DNA of 46,927 nt from Klebsiella pneumoniae (GTDB lineage: Bacteria; Pseudomonadota; Gammaproteobacteria; Ga0077536). The notes under the pieces were generated by a model that worked only from the letters and a program-made list of their open reading frames with translations, was not told where the DNA came from and did not search any database. The stretch lies in the NCBI GenBank assembly GCA_945862315.1, contig CAMAXW010000026.1, positions 1 to 46,927 on the forward strand. The letters run 5' to 3'. Position numbers and translations under genes: made by a program. Of the stretch, positions 7,777 to 15,552 are shown piece after piece. The first letter of the stretch is position 1, and every line of letters begins with the position of its first letter.

Positions 7777-10695
7777 TCACCGCAAGGGGGCGGCAGGTGC
7801 CTCGCTGCCGCTCGCCGCCTGTTGGATGAGCGCGTGTACGCGGGCTGGGAACAACATGGTGTCCATGACCTTTACGCCAAAAGGGCGCAGGGCGTTTTCC
7901 ACCGCGCCCATCAGCACGGTGCTGGTGGCAATGCAGCCGTCTTCGCCCGCACCTTTGGCACCAATGCTGGTCGCCGGTGAGGGCGTCACCAGGTGAGCCA
8001 CTTCGATGTCCGGTGCGGCCCAGACCGTGGGCATGCCGTAGTCTTTGAGGTTGTTCGCCAAGGGCACGCCCTCGGCGTTATAGCCCAGTGATTCATACAA
8101 GGTGCCGCCAATTTGCTGGACCACCGCGCCTTTGGTCTGGCCGGTCAAAATGAGCGGATTGAGAATGACCCCGTGGTCGGACACCACCCAGATTTTTTTG
8201 ACCTCTACCTGCCCGGTCGCGATGTCGACGGCTACCCACGCGCCGGCAGCCCCGCCGGGATGCGAGGGATAGACTTGCGCGCGACCATGGGCATCGGCTT
8301 GCCAGTTCACTTGAGGATGACGGTAAGTGCTGGTGGCTTCCAGCAGCGGGCCGTCGGCGTGCGCCAGGATAATTTCTGCACCGGGTTGCACATAGGCCGC
8401 GTAGGCCAACTCGCGCAAGGTGCACTGGGCGTCCCAACCTTTGCGCGAAATCACCCCTTTCTCAATCTCGACTTCGGCCGGGGGGCATTGCAAATACACC
8501 GCCGCGCCTTGCACCAGCCGTTCCCGCACGGTGGCGGCGGCGGCCACAATGGCGCCCACGGCATACATTGCACCCCGACTGGAATAAGTGCCGGAGCCAA
8601 ACGGAATAGCGGTGGTATCCCCCCATGACACGCTGACCGCCGAGAGGGCGCAACCCAAGGCATCGGCGGCGACCTGCGCATAGGCGGTCTCAATACCCTG
8701 CCCAATATTTTGGATCCCGGTCATGACATGCACCGAGCCATCGGCCGCAACCCGCACCGTGGCGGACTCGTAGTTCTGAAAAGTACTACCCGGGAAGGCG
8801 AAGCCCGAAGGCTCAATGTAGGAGGCCACCGCAAAGCCCAAGTAACGGCCCTCGGCGCGCGCAGCGGCCTGCTGGGCGCGCAGGCCGGGTAAATCCATCA
8901 AACCAACGAGTTTCTCCAGCGCTTCGCGCAGCGAACCATTTTCGATAATGGCGCCCGTGCAGATTTGGTGGGGATAGGTTTCGAGTAAATTCAGCCGCCG
9001 CAGGTCTACCGGATCCAGGTTGAGTTTTAGCGCGGCCTGATCCAGCAGGCGCTCCACGAACAAATTGGCGAGATCTTTGCCATAACCACGGTAGGCGCTA
9101 TAGGGCGCTTTGTTGGTCACGATGCAGCGCACGCGGGTGCGATAGGTGTCCACGCGGTAGGCGCTGGGGGTGTACAGACCGCCGTTAATGGGCATGCCCA
9201 AACCACAGCCGCGCTCGGCACCATCGCAACCCATGTCGGCGAGGATGTCGGTTTCCAAGGCCAAGAGCCGCCCCTCGCGGCTGAAGGCGCCGCGGGAACG
9301 GGTACGGATGTCGCGTGCCGCGGGGCCGGCGTGCAGCCATTCTTTGCGGGTTTCAACATATTTGATGGGACGCCCCATCAGCATCGAGGCCAGCGCCGGC
9401 ACGTGCTCAACGTCCACCGCCAACTTGGCGCCAAAGCCGCCACCGACATCGCCCGCCAACACTTGAATGCGCGCTTCCGGCACGCCCAAGACTTGGCTCA
9501 TATACAGCCGCATTTGGTGTGGCACTTGGGTGGATGCGCGCACGGTGAGCCGGTGTTCGCCGGGTTCGTAATGCGCATGAACCACCCGGGTTTCCATGGG
9601 CATCGCGCCGTAGCGGTGGGAGGTGATGAGTTCATCGATGACTAAGTCCGCCCCCGCAAACACCGCGTCCACCTCACCGATAGCGAACTGAAAATCGCGT
9701 TGCACGTTGGTGTTCCACGCCGGGTAGAGGAGGGCTGGGCTGCCGGCAGGTACGGCCGCGGCGGCTTCCATGTCGACGTTGACGGGGAGATCTGCATAAG
9801 TCACGACCACCAGTGCGGCTGCGTCTTCGGCCTGCTCGGGTGTTGCGGCAACCACAAACGCCACCGGCTCGCCATAAAAAATCACATCCTCCACGGCCAT
9901 GGCATAGCGGTGCGGCTGATGGAGTCCGTCCATTTGTATCGAAGGTGCAATGGGCTGCCAGTGCGGTTGCGCCTCGCGGCCAGTGACGACCCGCAGGACA
10001 CCCGGCGCACTGCCTGCGATGCGGGTGTCGATGTCGACAATCCGCGCGTGGGCCCGGGTGGAGCGCACCATGGCGAGGTGGAGATCGCCCAAAGTGGCGT
10101 AATTATCGACGTAGCGTCCACCTCCCATCACGGCGCGGCGATCTTCGCGGCGCGCAATAGGCTGGCCGATGTAGCCGCCGCGTGGGTCAACATCCGCTTC
10201 CAGTTGTGCGAGCGGTGCGGCCCGACCGGCCGCTACTTTGGCCGCGTGCAAAATGTGGTTGTAGCCGGTGCAGCGGCAGTAATTCCCGGTTAGCGCCTCG
10301 CGCAGGGCTTCATCGGTAAATTCGCCCGAGGGGTTGCGCGCGAGAAAATCGCGGGTGCTCATGACCATGCCGGCCGTGCAATAGCCGCATTGCACGGCGT
10401 GGCACTGCACGAACGCCTGTTGCACTGTGGACAATTCGCCATCCTTAGCGAGACCCTCGGCGGTGGTGATGTGTTGACCTTGGGCCTGTACCGCCAGCAT
10501 CAGACAGGACTTCACGGTTGCACCATCCAGATCCACCGTGCAGGCGCCGCAAGAGCCATCCTCGCAGCCAAAACGCGGCCCGGTGAGGGCGACGTTGCGG
10601 CGCAGGAAATCGATCAGCAAGGTACGACCCGGTACGCGGGCGTCAACCGGAACGCCATTGACGTTAAGAGAGATATCGAAATTTTGCTCAGCCAT
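7777..10695 (-). CDS. Molybdenum hydroxylase, fused [2Fe-2S] and molybdopterin subunits (xanthine dehydrogenase/CoxL family)
   Basis: This 972-residue protein joins two subunits that are separate in CO-dehydrogenase-type enzymes. Residues 1 to about 160 are the small iron-sulfur subunit, with cysteines 44, 49, 52, 64 (plant ferredoxin-type) and 103, 106, 140, 142 (four-helix cluster). From about 175 onward is the large molybdopterin subunit, starting YIGQPIARREDRRAVMGGGR. The loop near residue 535 is AYRGYGK, not the AYxCSFR of true (form I) CO dehydrogenases, so oxidation of an aldehyde or aromatic heterocycle is more likely than CO. The active-site glutamate in KGAGED is at about 918. The start ATG 10695 overlaps the FAD subunit's stop by eight bases (ATGGCTGA), which implies translational coupling. 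No cofactor-maturation gene lies in the window. Substrate unknown. Confidence 0.88.
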   Translation of the reverse strand: MAEQNFDISLNVNGVPVDARVPGRTLLIDFLRRNVALTGPRFGCEDGSCGACTVDLDGATVKSCLMLAVQAQGQHITTAEGLAKDGELSTVQQAFVQCHAVQCGYCTAGMVMSTRDFLARNPSGEFTDEALREALTGNYCRCTGYNHILHAAKVAAGRAAPLAQLEADVDPRGGYIGQPIARREDRRAVMGGGRYVDNYATLGDLHLAMVRSTRAHARIVDIDTRIAGSAPGVLRVVTGREAQPHWQPIAPSIQMDGLHQPHRYAMAVEDVIFYGEPVAFVVAATPEQAEDAAALVVVTYADLPVNVDMEAAAAVPAGSPALLYPAWNTNVQRDFQFAIGEVDAVFAGADLVIDELITSHRYGAMPMETRVVHAHYEPGEHRLTVRASTQVPHQMRLYMSQVLGVPEARIQVLAGDVGGGFGAKLAVDVEHVPALASMLMGRPIKYVETRKEWLHAGPAARDIRTRSRGAFSREGRLLALETDILADMGCDGAERGCGLGMPINGGLYTPSAYRVDTYRTRVRCIVTNKAPYSAYRGYGKDLANLFVERLLDQAALKLNLDPVDLRRLNLLETYPHQICTGAIIENGSLREALEKLVGLMDLPGLRAQQAAARAEGRYLGFAVASYIEPSGFAFPGSTFQNYESATVRVAADGSVHVMTGIQNIGQGIETAYAQVAADALGCALSAVSVSWGDTTAIPFGSGTYSSRGAMYAVGAIVAAAATVRERLVQGAAVYLQCPPAEVEIEKGVISRKGWDAQCTLRELAYAAYVQPGAEIILAHADGPLLEATSTYRHPQVNWQADAHGRAQVYPSHPGGAAGAWVAVDIATGQVEVKKIWVVSDHGVILNPLILTGQTKGAVVQQIGGTLYESLGYNAEGVPLANNLKDYGMPTVWAAPDIEVAHLVTPSPATSIGAKGAGEDGCIATSTVLMGAVENALRPFGVKVMDTMLFPARVHALIQQAASGSEAPAAPLR

Positions 10696-11548
10696 GGTCG
10701 GCAGCCTCAGGGAGTTCGGTGAGTTCGGTGAGTGCGCGGCGGAGTAATTCGCGGGCAATCTGCTGTTTCCACTCCGGACTGCCGTGGGCATCCAGCGGTG
10801 GATTGAGGCTCACCTCCTGAAACAGCGCGGCGTATTCGGCGGTGGTGAGCGTCTCGTGCAGCGGGCGGCTGGCCAACAGCGCTTCCAGCTGCGGTAAGCG
10901 CCGCGGGCGCTGGTCCAGTCCGCCAAAGACCACCCGCGCGTGCCCCTCACCTCGCACGACGCAGAGGTTGACCAGCGCCAGATCTTGGCGCTGGCGCGAA
11001 AATTCGCGATAGCTGCCATGCGCGACACGCCGCGGTATGGCCAGACTTAAGGCGAGGGCGCCACCCAGATTGGTGGTGCGAAAGCCCGTGATGAGATCCT
11101 CCAGTGCCACGCGCCGGGCGAGCGCATCGGCGGCACCTTGCACCAAGACCACGGCGTCACTGGCCAGCAATGCCACCAGCATATTGGCGCGGGGGTCGGC
11201 CCAGCACACATTGCCCAGCGTGGTGCCGCGATTGCGGACCTGCACATCACCCAGCGCACGGGCCGCCTGCGTCAGCCACGGAAATGCCGGCGCTACCCGC
11301 ACATCGGCCAACAGTTGGGCGTGGGTTACGAGCGCACCGATGGCCAAGTGATCTGGGTGCCAGGAGAGTGCCGCGGAAAGCTCGCCTATGTGACGGATGT
11401 CGACCAAGGCGGCGGGGTTTATCTCACGCTGGCGCAGCGCCGCCATGAGTGTTTGCCCGCCGGCCAGCGGCTGGGCACCGCGCGCTGTCAGCAGCAGCGC
11501 TTCGGCCAGTGTGGTGGGGCAGGCATAGCTGAAATCGGCCGGACGCAT
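10688..11548 (-). CDS. FAD-binding subunit of molybdenum hydroxylase (CoxM-like)
   Basis: The 286-residue product is the flavoprotein subunit that passes electrons from the iron-sulfur clusters to an acceptor. It has the FAD_binding_5 fold with LAGGQTLMAALRQR (about 28-41), the pyrophosphate-binding loop NRGTTLGNVCWADPRANM in the middle (normally GGxxAHADPxxD, so this copy is slightly divergent), and a C-terminal CO-dehydrogenase flavoprotein domain with SRQRQDLALVN. ATG 11548 is chosen over upstream in-frame codons because AAGGAAA lies seven bases before it. It is the first gene of a two-gene operon and overlaps the next start. The upstream region carries a promoter and operator-like repeats. 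Confidence 0.88.
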   Translation of the reverse strand: MRPADFSYACPTTLAEALLLTARGAQPLAGGQTLMAALRQREINPAALVDIRHIGELSAALSWHPDHLAIGALVTHAQLLADVRVAPAFPWLTQAARALGDVQVRNRGTTLGNVCWADPRANMLVALLASDAVVLVQGAADALARRVALEDLITGFRTTNLGGALALSLAIPRRVAHGSYREFSRQRQDLALVNLCVVRGEGHARVVFGGLDQRPRRLPQLEALLASRPLHETLTTAEYAALFQEVSLNPPLDAHGSPEWKQQIARELLRRALTELTELPEAADHG

Positions 11549-11577
11549 GGGCGGTTTCCTTAGGGATAGTGGGGCAG

Positions 11578-11629
11578 TTGCAGCGCAGTTACTGGCTGGC
11601 GCGCGAATATATCGAGAATTGCAGCGCAG
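11578..11629. repeat. Two 11-bp direct repeats flanking the promoter -10
   Basis: TTGCAGCGCAG occurs at 11578-11588 and again at 11619-11629, 41 bp apart start to start (about four helical turns). The distal copy fills the spacer next to the -35; the proximal copy lies just past the predicted transcript start. This is the layout expected of a paired repressor operator, although no regulator gene is adjacent. Confidence 0.55.
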
Positions 11630-11635
11630 CAACAA
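11606..11635 (-). promoter_or_regulatory. Candidate promoter of the molybdenum hydroxylase operon
   Basis: Reading the minus strand, TTGTTG (11635-11630) is followed after 18 bases by TATATT (11611-11606), a good -10 match (5 of 6) with a weaker -35. The predicted transcript start near 11599 leaves a leader of about 50 bases before ATG 11548. Confidence 0.45.
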
Positions 11636-11660
11636 TTTCTGTCCGTCCGGCTGGGTTTGG

Positions 11661-11697
11661 CCCGCATCAATAGCGCGGTGCTCGCTAGTGATGCGGG
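11661..11697. repeat. 37-bp near-perfect inverted repeat
   Basis: Left arm CCCGCATCAATAGCG (11661-11675) and right arm CGCTAGTGATGCGGG (11683-11697) are complementary at 14 of 15 positions around a 7-base centre. It lies 26 bp upstream of the -35 of the molybdenum hydroxylase promoter. No T-run follows on either strand, so a protein-binding site or structured RNA is more likely than a terminator. Confidence 0.65.
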
Positions 11698-11946
11698 TGC
11701 CGTTGGCTCGGCCACGGTGAGCGTATTCGGCCGTGCCAGACTCGCCGCGCCCCAGCTCGCGCCGGCGCGCGGTGGATAACGCCGTGCTGCGCCTTCAGCA
11801 GCGGGTCATCCCTTGCCCCCGGGGCTGCCGAACCTTGGGTCGGTGGGTTTGTAGGCGCATCCGCGCCTGCCTCTTGGGCGAAACGCGGTCAGAGTCGGTG
11901 TTCGCAGGGCCGCCGGGCGAGCGTTGCCAGCCAGGTACCCGGCGCG

Positions 11947-11990
11947 GGGCAAGCCTTAAGCCTCGCAGGGACTGCGAGCCTGGGTTGCCC
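11947..11990. repeat. Nested stem-loop upstream of the SRP RNA
   Basis: An outer GGGCAA/TTGCCC stem (11947-11952 with 11985-11990) encloses an inner perfect 7-bp stem CTCGCAG/CTGCGAG (11962-11968 with 11972-11978) with a 3-base loop. There is no T-run. The rest of 11698-12035 shows no gene, tRNA or known element that I can identify. Confidence 0.4.
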
Positions 11991-12035
11991 GCTAAGTCAT
12001 TTGTGCTCGGCGGCCGCAAAAAAGTGCGCCGGAGG

Positions 12036-12064
12036 TTCCCTAAAGCGCGAGCAATGGGGATAAT
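12036..12064 (+). promoter_or_regulatory. Candidate promoter of the SRP RNA gene
   Basis: TTCCCT (12036-12041) and GATAAT (12059-12064) are separated by 17 bases. The predicted start near 12071 is just before the first paired bases of the SRP RNA (12077), which supports the call. The -35 is weak (3 of 6). Confidence 0.45.
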
Positions 12065-12076
12065 GCGCCGCTCAAT

Positions 12077-12189
12077 GGTGGCCCTGTCGGTCCCCTCGCG
12101 ACGTAAGACCGTGAACCCCGTCAGATCCGGAAGGAAGCAGCGGTAACGGTGACTGCGGGCGCCGAGGTGTGGCTGGCAGGGCTGCCACC
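12077..12189 (+). ncRNA. ffs: Signal recognition particle RNA, 4.5S type
   Basis: The conserved apical region of bacterial SRP RNA is present at about 12119-12144: GTCAGATCCGGAAGGAAGCA, containing the Ffh-binding GGAA tetraloop and the flanking symmetric and asymmetric loops. The distal strand ends in GTGTGGCTGGCAGGGCTGCCACC, whose last bases pair with GGTGGCCCTG at 12077-12086 to close the hairpin. The predicted length, about 113 nt, equals that of E. coli 4.5S RNA (114 nt). The RNA binds Ffh and directs nascent membrane proteins to the Sec translocon. Its ends are estimated from pairing. It lies 33 bases before dnaX, an arrangement shared with other proteobacteria. No terminator separates the two. 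Confidence 0.92.
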
Positions 12190-12222
12190 TAATCGCCGAC
12201 TCAACCTGCGTGCACGTGTGAG

Positions 12223-14022
12223 ATGACTTATCAGGTCCTCGCCAGAAAATGGCGGCCGCGTGATTTCAGCCAAGTCGTCGGGCAGAGCCATATCTTGCGT
12301 GCCCTGTCGAACGCGCTGGACTCCGGGCGCCTCCACCATGCTTATTTGTTCACCGGCACTCGCGGCGTGGGCAAAACTACGCTGGCGCGCGTATTTGCCA
12401 AATGCCTCAACTGCGAGGCGGGGGTTAGCAGCCGGCCCTGTGGCGTGTGCAGCGCTTGTTGCGAACTCGACGAAGGACGTTTTGTCGACCTCATCGAAGT
12501 AGACGCCGCCTCGCGCACCAAGGTGGATGAAACCCGCGACCTGCTGGACAACGTTCAGTACGCGCCAACCAAAGGCCGTTTTAAGGTGTATCTCATCGAT
12601 GAGGTACACATGTTCTCTAATCACTCTTTTAATGCCTTGCTTAAAACGCTAGAAGAGCCGCCGCCGCATATCAAGTTTCTGCTGGCCACCACCGACCCTA
12701 AGCGGCTACCGATCACTATTTTGTCGCGCTGCCTGCAACTGAGCCTGAAACGCCTGAGCGTGGCCCAAATAGCGGGTCAACTGCGGGCGGTGGCGGATCG
12801 GGAAAGCCTAGTGGCGCAGGCTGCGGCCTTGCACCAAATTGCCGTGAGCGCCGATGGCAGCATGCGTGATGCCTTGTCTTTGCTGGACCAAGCGGTAGCG
12901 TTTTCGGGTGGGGAACTGAGCGAGCATGAAGTGGCCACCATGCTGGGCACCCTAGGCCACGAGCACGTGGCGGCGCTGGTGGCCGCACTGGCGGCGGGCA
13001 CGGGGCCGGAACTCATTAATATTGCCCGCCAGGTGGCCGAGTACGCGCCAGATTTCGCGCAAGTACTGGCGGCGATGCTGTCCCTTTTGCGGCGCGTTGC
13101 GGTGGTCCAAACGGTCGGCACCGACGCCCCGGAGTTGGCGGAAGAACCCGCCGTGGTGGCGCTGGCCGAGGGCATGTCGGCGGCGGACTGTCAGTTGTTC
13201 TATCAAATAGGTTTGCTCGCCCGCCGCGACCTACCGCTCGCGCCAGATCCCCAAACGGGCTTTGAAATGGCGCTATTACGCATGCTGGCGTTTCGTCCCG
13301 CGACGAGTGCAGGGGCTGGTGCGCCCACGCCGCGCCGCGTATCCCCACCAACTGCCGTGCCGCCAGCGCGAACCTCGATGGCCCCGGTTGCGGCGCCCGT
13401 TGCGGCGCCCGTTGCGGCCCCAGTTACGGCCCCAGTTACGGCCCCAGTTACGGCCCCAGTTACGGCGCCAGTTACGGCGCCAGTTACGGCGCCCGTTACG
13501 GCTCCAGTTACGGCTCCAGTTACGGCGCCCGTTACGGCGCCAGTTACGGCGCCCGTTACGGCTCCAGTTACGGCTCCAGTTACGGCGCCCGTCGCAATCT
13601 ATAGCGACGCTGGGCTGTTTGACTGGCAGGCGGTGGTGGAAGGTCTGGCGGACGTCACGCCGCTGACCCGCGAATTAGCCCGTAATAGCGCTGCTCGCAG
13701 CTTCAAAGACGGTGTGCTGGAGCTGGAGCTCACGCATCAGTATGAGAATCTGCGCGGCGAGCGGGCGACCAAAGCCTTGGAGCAAGCCTTACAGGTGTCG
13801 CTAGGGCAGGGGGTGGTGGTGCGGGTGTCGGTCGCTGCCGCGAGTGGTCTCGCCACCCCGGCCGAAGCGATCGCTGCCGCCGAGCAGGCACGCGCCGCCG
13901 CGGCCTTGGGCGCGCTGGAGGCCGACCCGTGCATCCAGACTCTACAGCGTGAATTTGGCGCGCGAATTGATCGAGTGGATATCAAACCGGATGCCGTGAA
14001 AAACCCGCGGAGCGAACGATGA
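12223..14022 (+). CDS. dnaX: DNA polymerase III subunits gamma and tau, with an expanded repeat linker
   Basis: The clamp-loader ATPase loads the beta sliding clamp and, as tau, ties polymerase cores to the DnaB helicase. Visible in the 599-residue protein are Walker A GTRGVGKT (45-52), zinc ligands C64, C73, C76 and C79, Walker B LIDEVHM (124-130), and the sensor arginine region SRCLQL (about 169-174). Residues 387-458 are an 18-unit Ala-Pro-Val-(Thr/Ala) repeat lying between the clamp-loader domains and the C-terminal tau domains. No A-AAA-AAG slippery run is seen near the expected gamma end, so production of gamma by frameshift as in E. coli is not supported. It follows the SRP RNA by 33 bases, and its stop overlaps the ybaB start (ATGA). 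Confidence 0.95.
   Translation: MTYQVLARKWRPRDFSQVVGQSHILRALSNALDSGRLHHAYLFTGTRGVGKTTLARVFAKCLNCEAGVSSRPCGVCSACCELDEGRFVDLIEVDAASRTKVDETRDLLDNVQYAPTKGRFKVYLIDEVHMFSNHSFNALLKTLEEPPPHIKFLLATTDPKRLPITILSRCLQLSLKRLSVAQIAGQLRAVADRESLVAQAAALHQIAVSADGSMRDALSLLDQAVAFSGGELSEHEVATMLGTLGHEHVAALVAALAAGTGPELINIARQVAEYAPDFAQVLAAMLSLLRRVAVVQTVGTDAPELAEEPAVVALAEGMSAADCQLFYQIGLLARRDLPLAPDPQTGFEMALLRMLAFRPATSAGAGAPTPRRVSPPTAVPPARTSMAPVAAPVAAPVAAPVTAPVTAPVTAPVTAPVTAPVTAPVTAPVTAPVTAPVTAPVTAPVTAPVTAPVTAPVAIYSDAGLFDWQAVVEGLADVTPLTRELARNSAARSFKDGVLELELTHQYENLRGERATKALEQALQVSLGQGVVVRVSVAAASGLATPAEAIAAAEQARAAAALGALEADPCIQTLQREFGARIDRVDIKPDAVKNPRSER
13381..13596 (+). repeat. In-frame 12-bp minisatellite in dnaX (18 units)
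   Basis: Eighteen tandem 12-bp units encode APV(T/A): three APVA, fourteen APVT and a final APVA. Units differ only at the wobble positions of Ala and Pro codons (GCN-CCM-GTT-ACG). A higher-order 60-bp period is also visible: bases 13501-13530 recur exactly at 13561-13590, implying recent block duplication. The unit is a multiple of three, so copy-number change keeps the frame. Confidence 0.97.
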
Positions 14023-14342
14023 AAGACGGTCTCGAAAACCTCATGCGCCAAGCGCAGCGCATGCAAGAAGACATGCAACGCGCCCAAGCCGAAATCGCCT
14101 CGCTGGAATGTGTTGGAGAGGCGGGGGCCGGTTTAGTACGGGTGGTAGTGAACGGTCGTCATGACGTGAAATCGGTCACGCTTGCCGCCGAATTGCAGGG
14201 AGAGGATCTCAGCCTGGTGGCAGACCTATTGGCCGCCGCCGTCAACGACGCCAACCGCAAACTCGATAAACTCAGCAAGGATAAAATGGCGGGCCTAACC
14301 GCCGGCCTAAATCTCCCGCCGGGCATGAAGTTTCCGTTCTGA
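14019..14342 (+). CDS. ybaB: YbaB/EbfC family nucleoid-associated protein
   Basis: This 107-residue dimeric DNA-binding protein of the YbaB/EbfC family has the usual layout: an N-terminal amphipathic helix LMRQAQRMQEDMQRAQAEI, then VVVNGRHDVKSVTL beta-strands, then a C-terminal helix rich in Asp and Lys ending PPGMKFPF, which closely matches the family ending PGMKMPF. Members bind and bend DNA and are nearly always sandwiched between dnaX and recR, as here. Its ATG overlaps the dnaX stop by ATGA, which implies coupled translation. The following recR starts 39 bases after its stop. Confidence 0.93.
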   Translation: MKDGLENLMRQAQRMQEDMQRAQAEIASLECVGEAGAGLVRVVVNGRHDVKSVTLAAELQGEDLSLVADLLAAAVNDANRKLDKLSKDKMAGLTAGLNLPPGMKFPF

Positions 14343-14381
14343 GCCAACGCACTCCGCTGCATCCCCTACCCACCACGACCC

Positions 14382-14975
14382 ATGACCACCCCGCTGCTGA
14401 GTGAACTGATCCGTGCGTTAACCGCGCTGCCGGGCATTGGCCCGAAGTCGGCGCAGCGCATTGCCTTTAATTTGCTGGAGCGCAACCGTGAAGCGGCCCG
14501 ACGTCTGGCCCGGGTGCTGGAAGACGCCATGACCCGCATTGGACAGTGCGCCCTGTGCCGCACGTTCAGCGAAACCCCGGTATGCCGTTTGTGCGAGTCT
14601 CCCAATCGCGATGCCACGTTGCTGTGCGTGGTCGAAACCCCGATGGATGTGCTCTCGATCGAACAATCCGCATCGTTTAAAGGGGTTTATTTTGTGCTGA
14701 TGGGGCGACTCTCGCCGATCGATGGCATTACCCCGGACACCCTCGGCATGCCGGTGCTGGAGCGGCGCTTGGCGGAAGGTGTGGTGAAAGAAATGATAGT
14801 GGCCACCGGGACGACCATGGAAGGGGAGGCCACGGCACACTATCTGCGCCAGTTGGCCCGCAGGACCCGCGTGACCCCCACCCGCATTGCCTACGGCGTG
14901 CCCATGGGCGGCGAACTCGAATACGTGGACGGCACGACGCTGTCGCACGCGATCTCCAGCCGGCGCGAATACTAA
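14382..14975 (+). CDS. recR: Recombination protein RecR
   Basis: RecR works with RecF and RecO to load RecA on gapped DNA. The 197-residue protein has the N-terminal helix-hairpin-helix [17 protein letters not shown] (about 16-32), the C4 zinc finger [16 protein letters not shown] (about 56-71), and the Toprim segment starting [11 protein letters not shown] (about 80) with the acidic E-T-P-x-D pair. Length fits the family (about 200). It completes the dnaX, ybaB, recR unit. The next gene, orn, is not usually found here, so two conserved gene blocks have been joined at this point. Start ATG 14382 has no strong ribosome site. Confidence 0.95.
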   Translation: MTTPLLSELIRALTALPGIGPKSAQRIAFNLLERNREAARRLARVLEDAMTRIGQCALCRTFSETPVCRLCESPNRDATLLCVVETPMDVLSIEQSASFKGVYFVLMGRLSPIDGITPDTLGMPVLERRLAEGVVKEMIVATGTTMEGEATAHYLRQLARRTRVTPTRIAYGVPMGGELEYVDGTTLSHAISSRREY

Positions 14976-15003
14976 CCACCCGCTAACACCCGGAGCCCGC
15001 CGC

Positions 15004-15552
15004 ATGCAGCTTTCCGCCGACAATCTCATCTGGATCGACCTCGAAATGACCGGGCTGTATCCCGAACACGACCTCATCATCGAAATTGCCACGGTGGTCA
15101 CGGACGCCCACCTAGAATTCTCCGTGGAAGGCCCCGTCATCGCCATCCACCAAAGCGACGCCACACTGGCGGCGATGGATGAGTGGAACACCCGCCAACA
15201 TACGGGCTCGGGTCTCACCGAGCGCGTGCGTGCCAGTCGCTATAGCGCCCAGGCGGCGGCGCAGGAGACGCTAGATTTCTTGGCGCAATACGTACCGCCC
15301 AAGACCTCGCCGATGTGCGGCAATAGCATCTGCCAAGACCGGCGGTTTCTGTATCGCTACATGCCGACGCTGGCCGAGTTCTTTCATTACCGTAACCTCG
15401 ATGTCAGCACCTTGAAAGAATTGCAGACGCGCTGGGCGCCAACTTTGCCGAGGTTTACCAAAGCCTCTAGCCACCTCGCCCTCGAAGACATCCGCGATTC
15501 CATCGCCGAGCTAAAGCACTACCGCACGCATTTTTTGCGGCTGCCGGGGTGA
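15004..15552 (+). CDS. orn: Oligoribonuclease
   Basis: This 3'-to-5' exoribonuclease degrades RNA oligomers of two to five nucleotides, including pGpG from cyclic-di-GMP turnover; it acts as a cytoplasmic dimer. The 182-residue protein has the DEDDh motifs: IDLEMTGL near residue 10, the middle Asp in CQDRRFL, and the C-terminal [14 protein letters not shown] with His and Asp. ATG 15004 is chosen over an earlier in-frame ATG at 14887 inside recR; it gives the family length (about 181) and is preceded by GGAG. Its stop overlaps the next start (GTGA). Confidence 0.95.
   Translation: MQLSADNLIWIDLEMTGLYPEHDLIIEIATVVTDAHLEFSVEGPVIAIHQSDATLAAMDEWNTRQHTGSGLTERVRASRYSAQAAAQETLDFLAQYVPPKTSPMCGNSICQDRRFLYRYMPTLAEFFHYRNLDVSTLKELQTRWAPTLPRFTKASSHLALEDIRDSIAELKHYRTHFLRLPG

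Noticed and set aside
11698-12035. tRNA or other known RNA gene in the gap before ffs
   Set aside because: No T-loop (GGTTCGA-type) sequence with matching acceptor stem was found.
12121-12624. 167-codon minus-strand open frame across ffs and dnaX
   Set aside because: It is antisense to the SRP RNA and the conserved dnaX N-terminus and has no ribosome site or family match.
13381-13596. CRISPR-like tandem repeat
   Set aside because: The units are contiguous 12-mers without spacers and stay in frame with dnaX.
13262-13666. 134-codon Arg/Pro/Leu open frame in the repeat of dnaX
   Set aside because: It is only the shifted reading of the APVT array.
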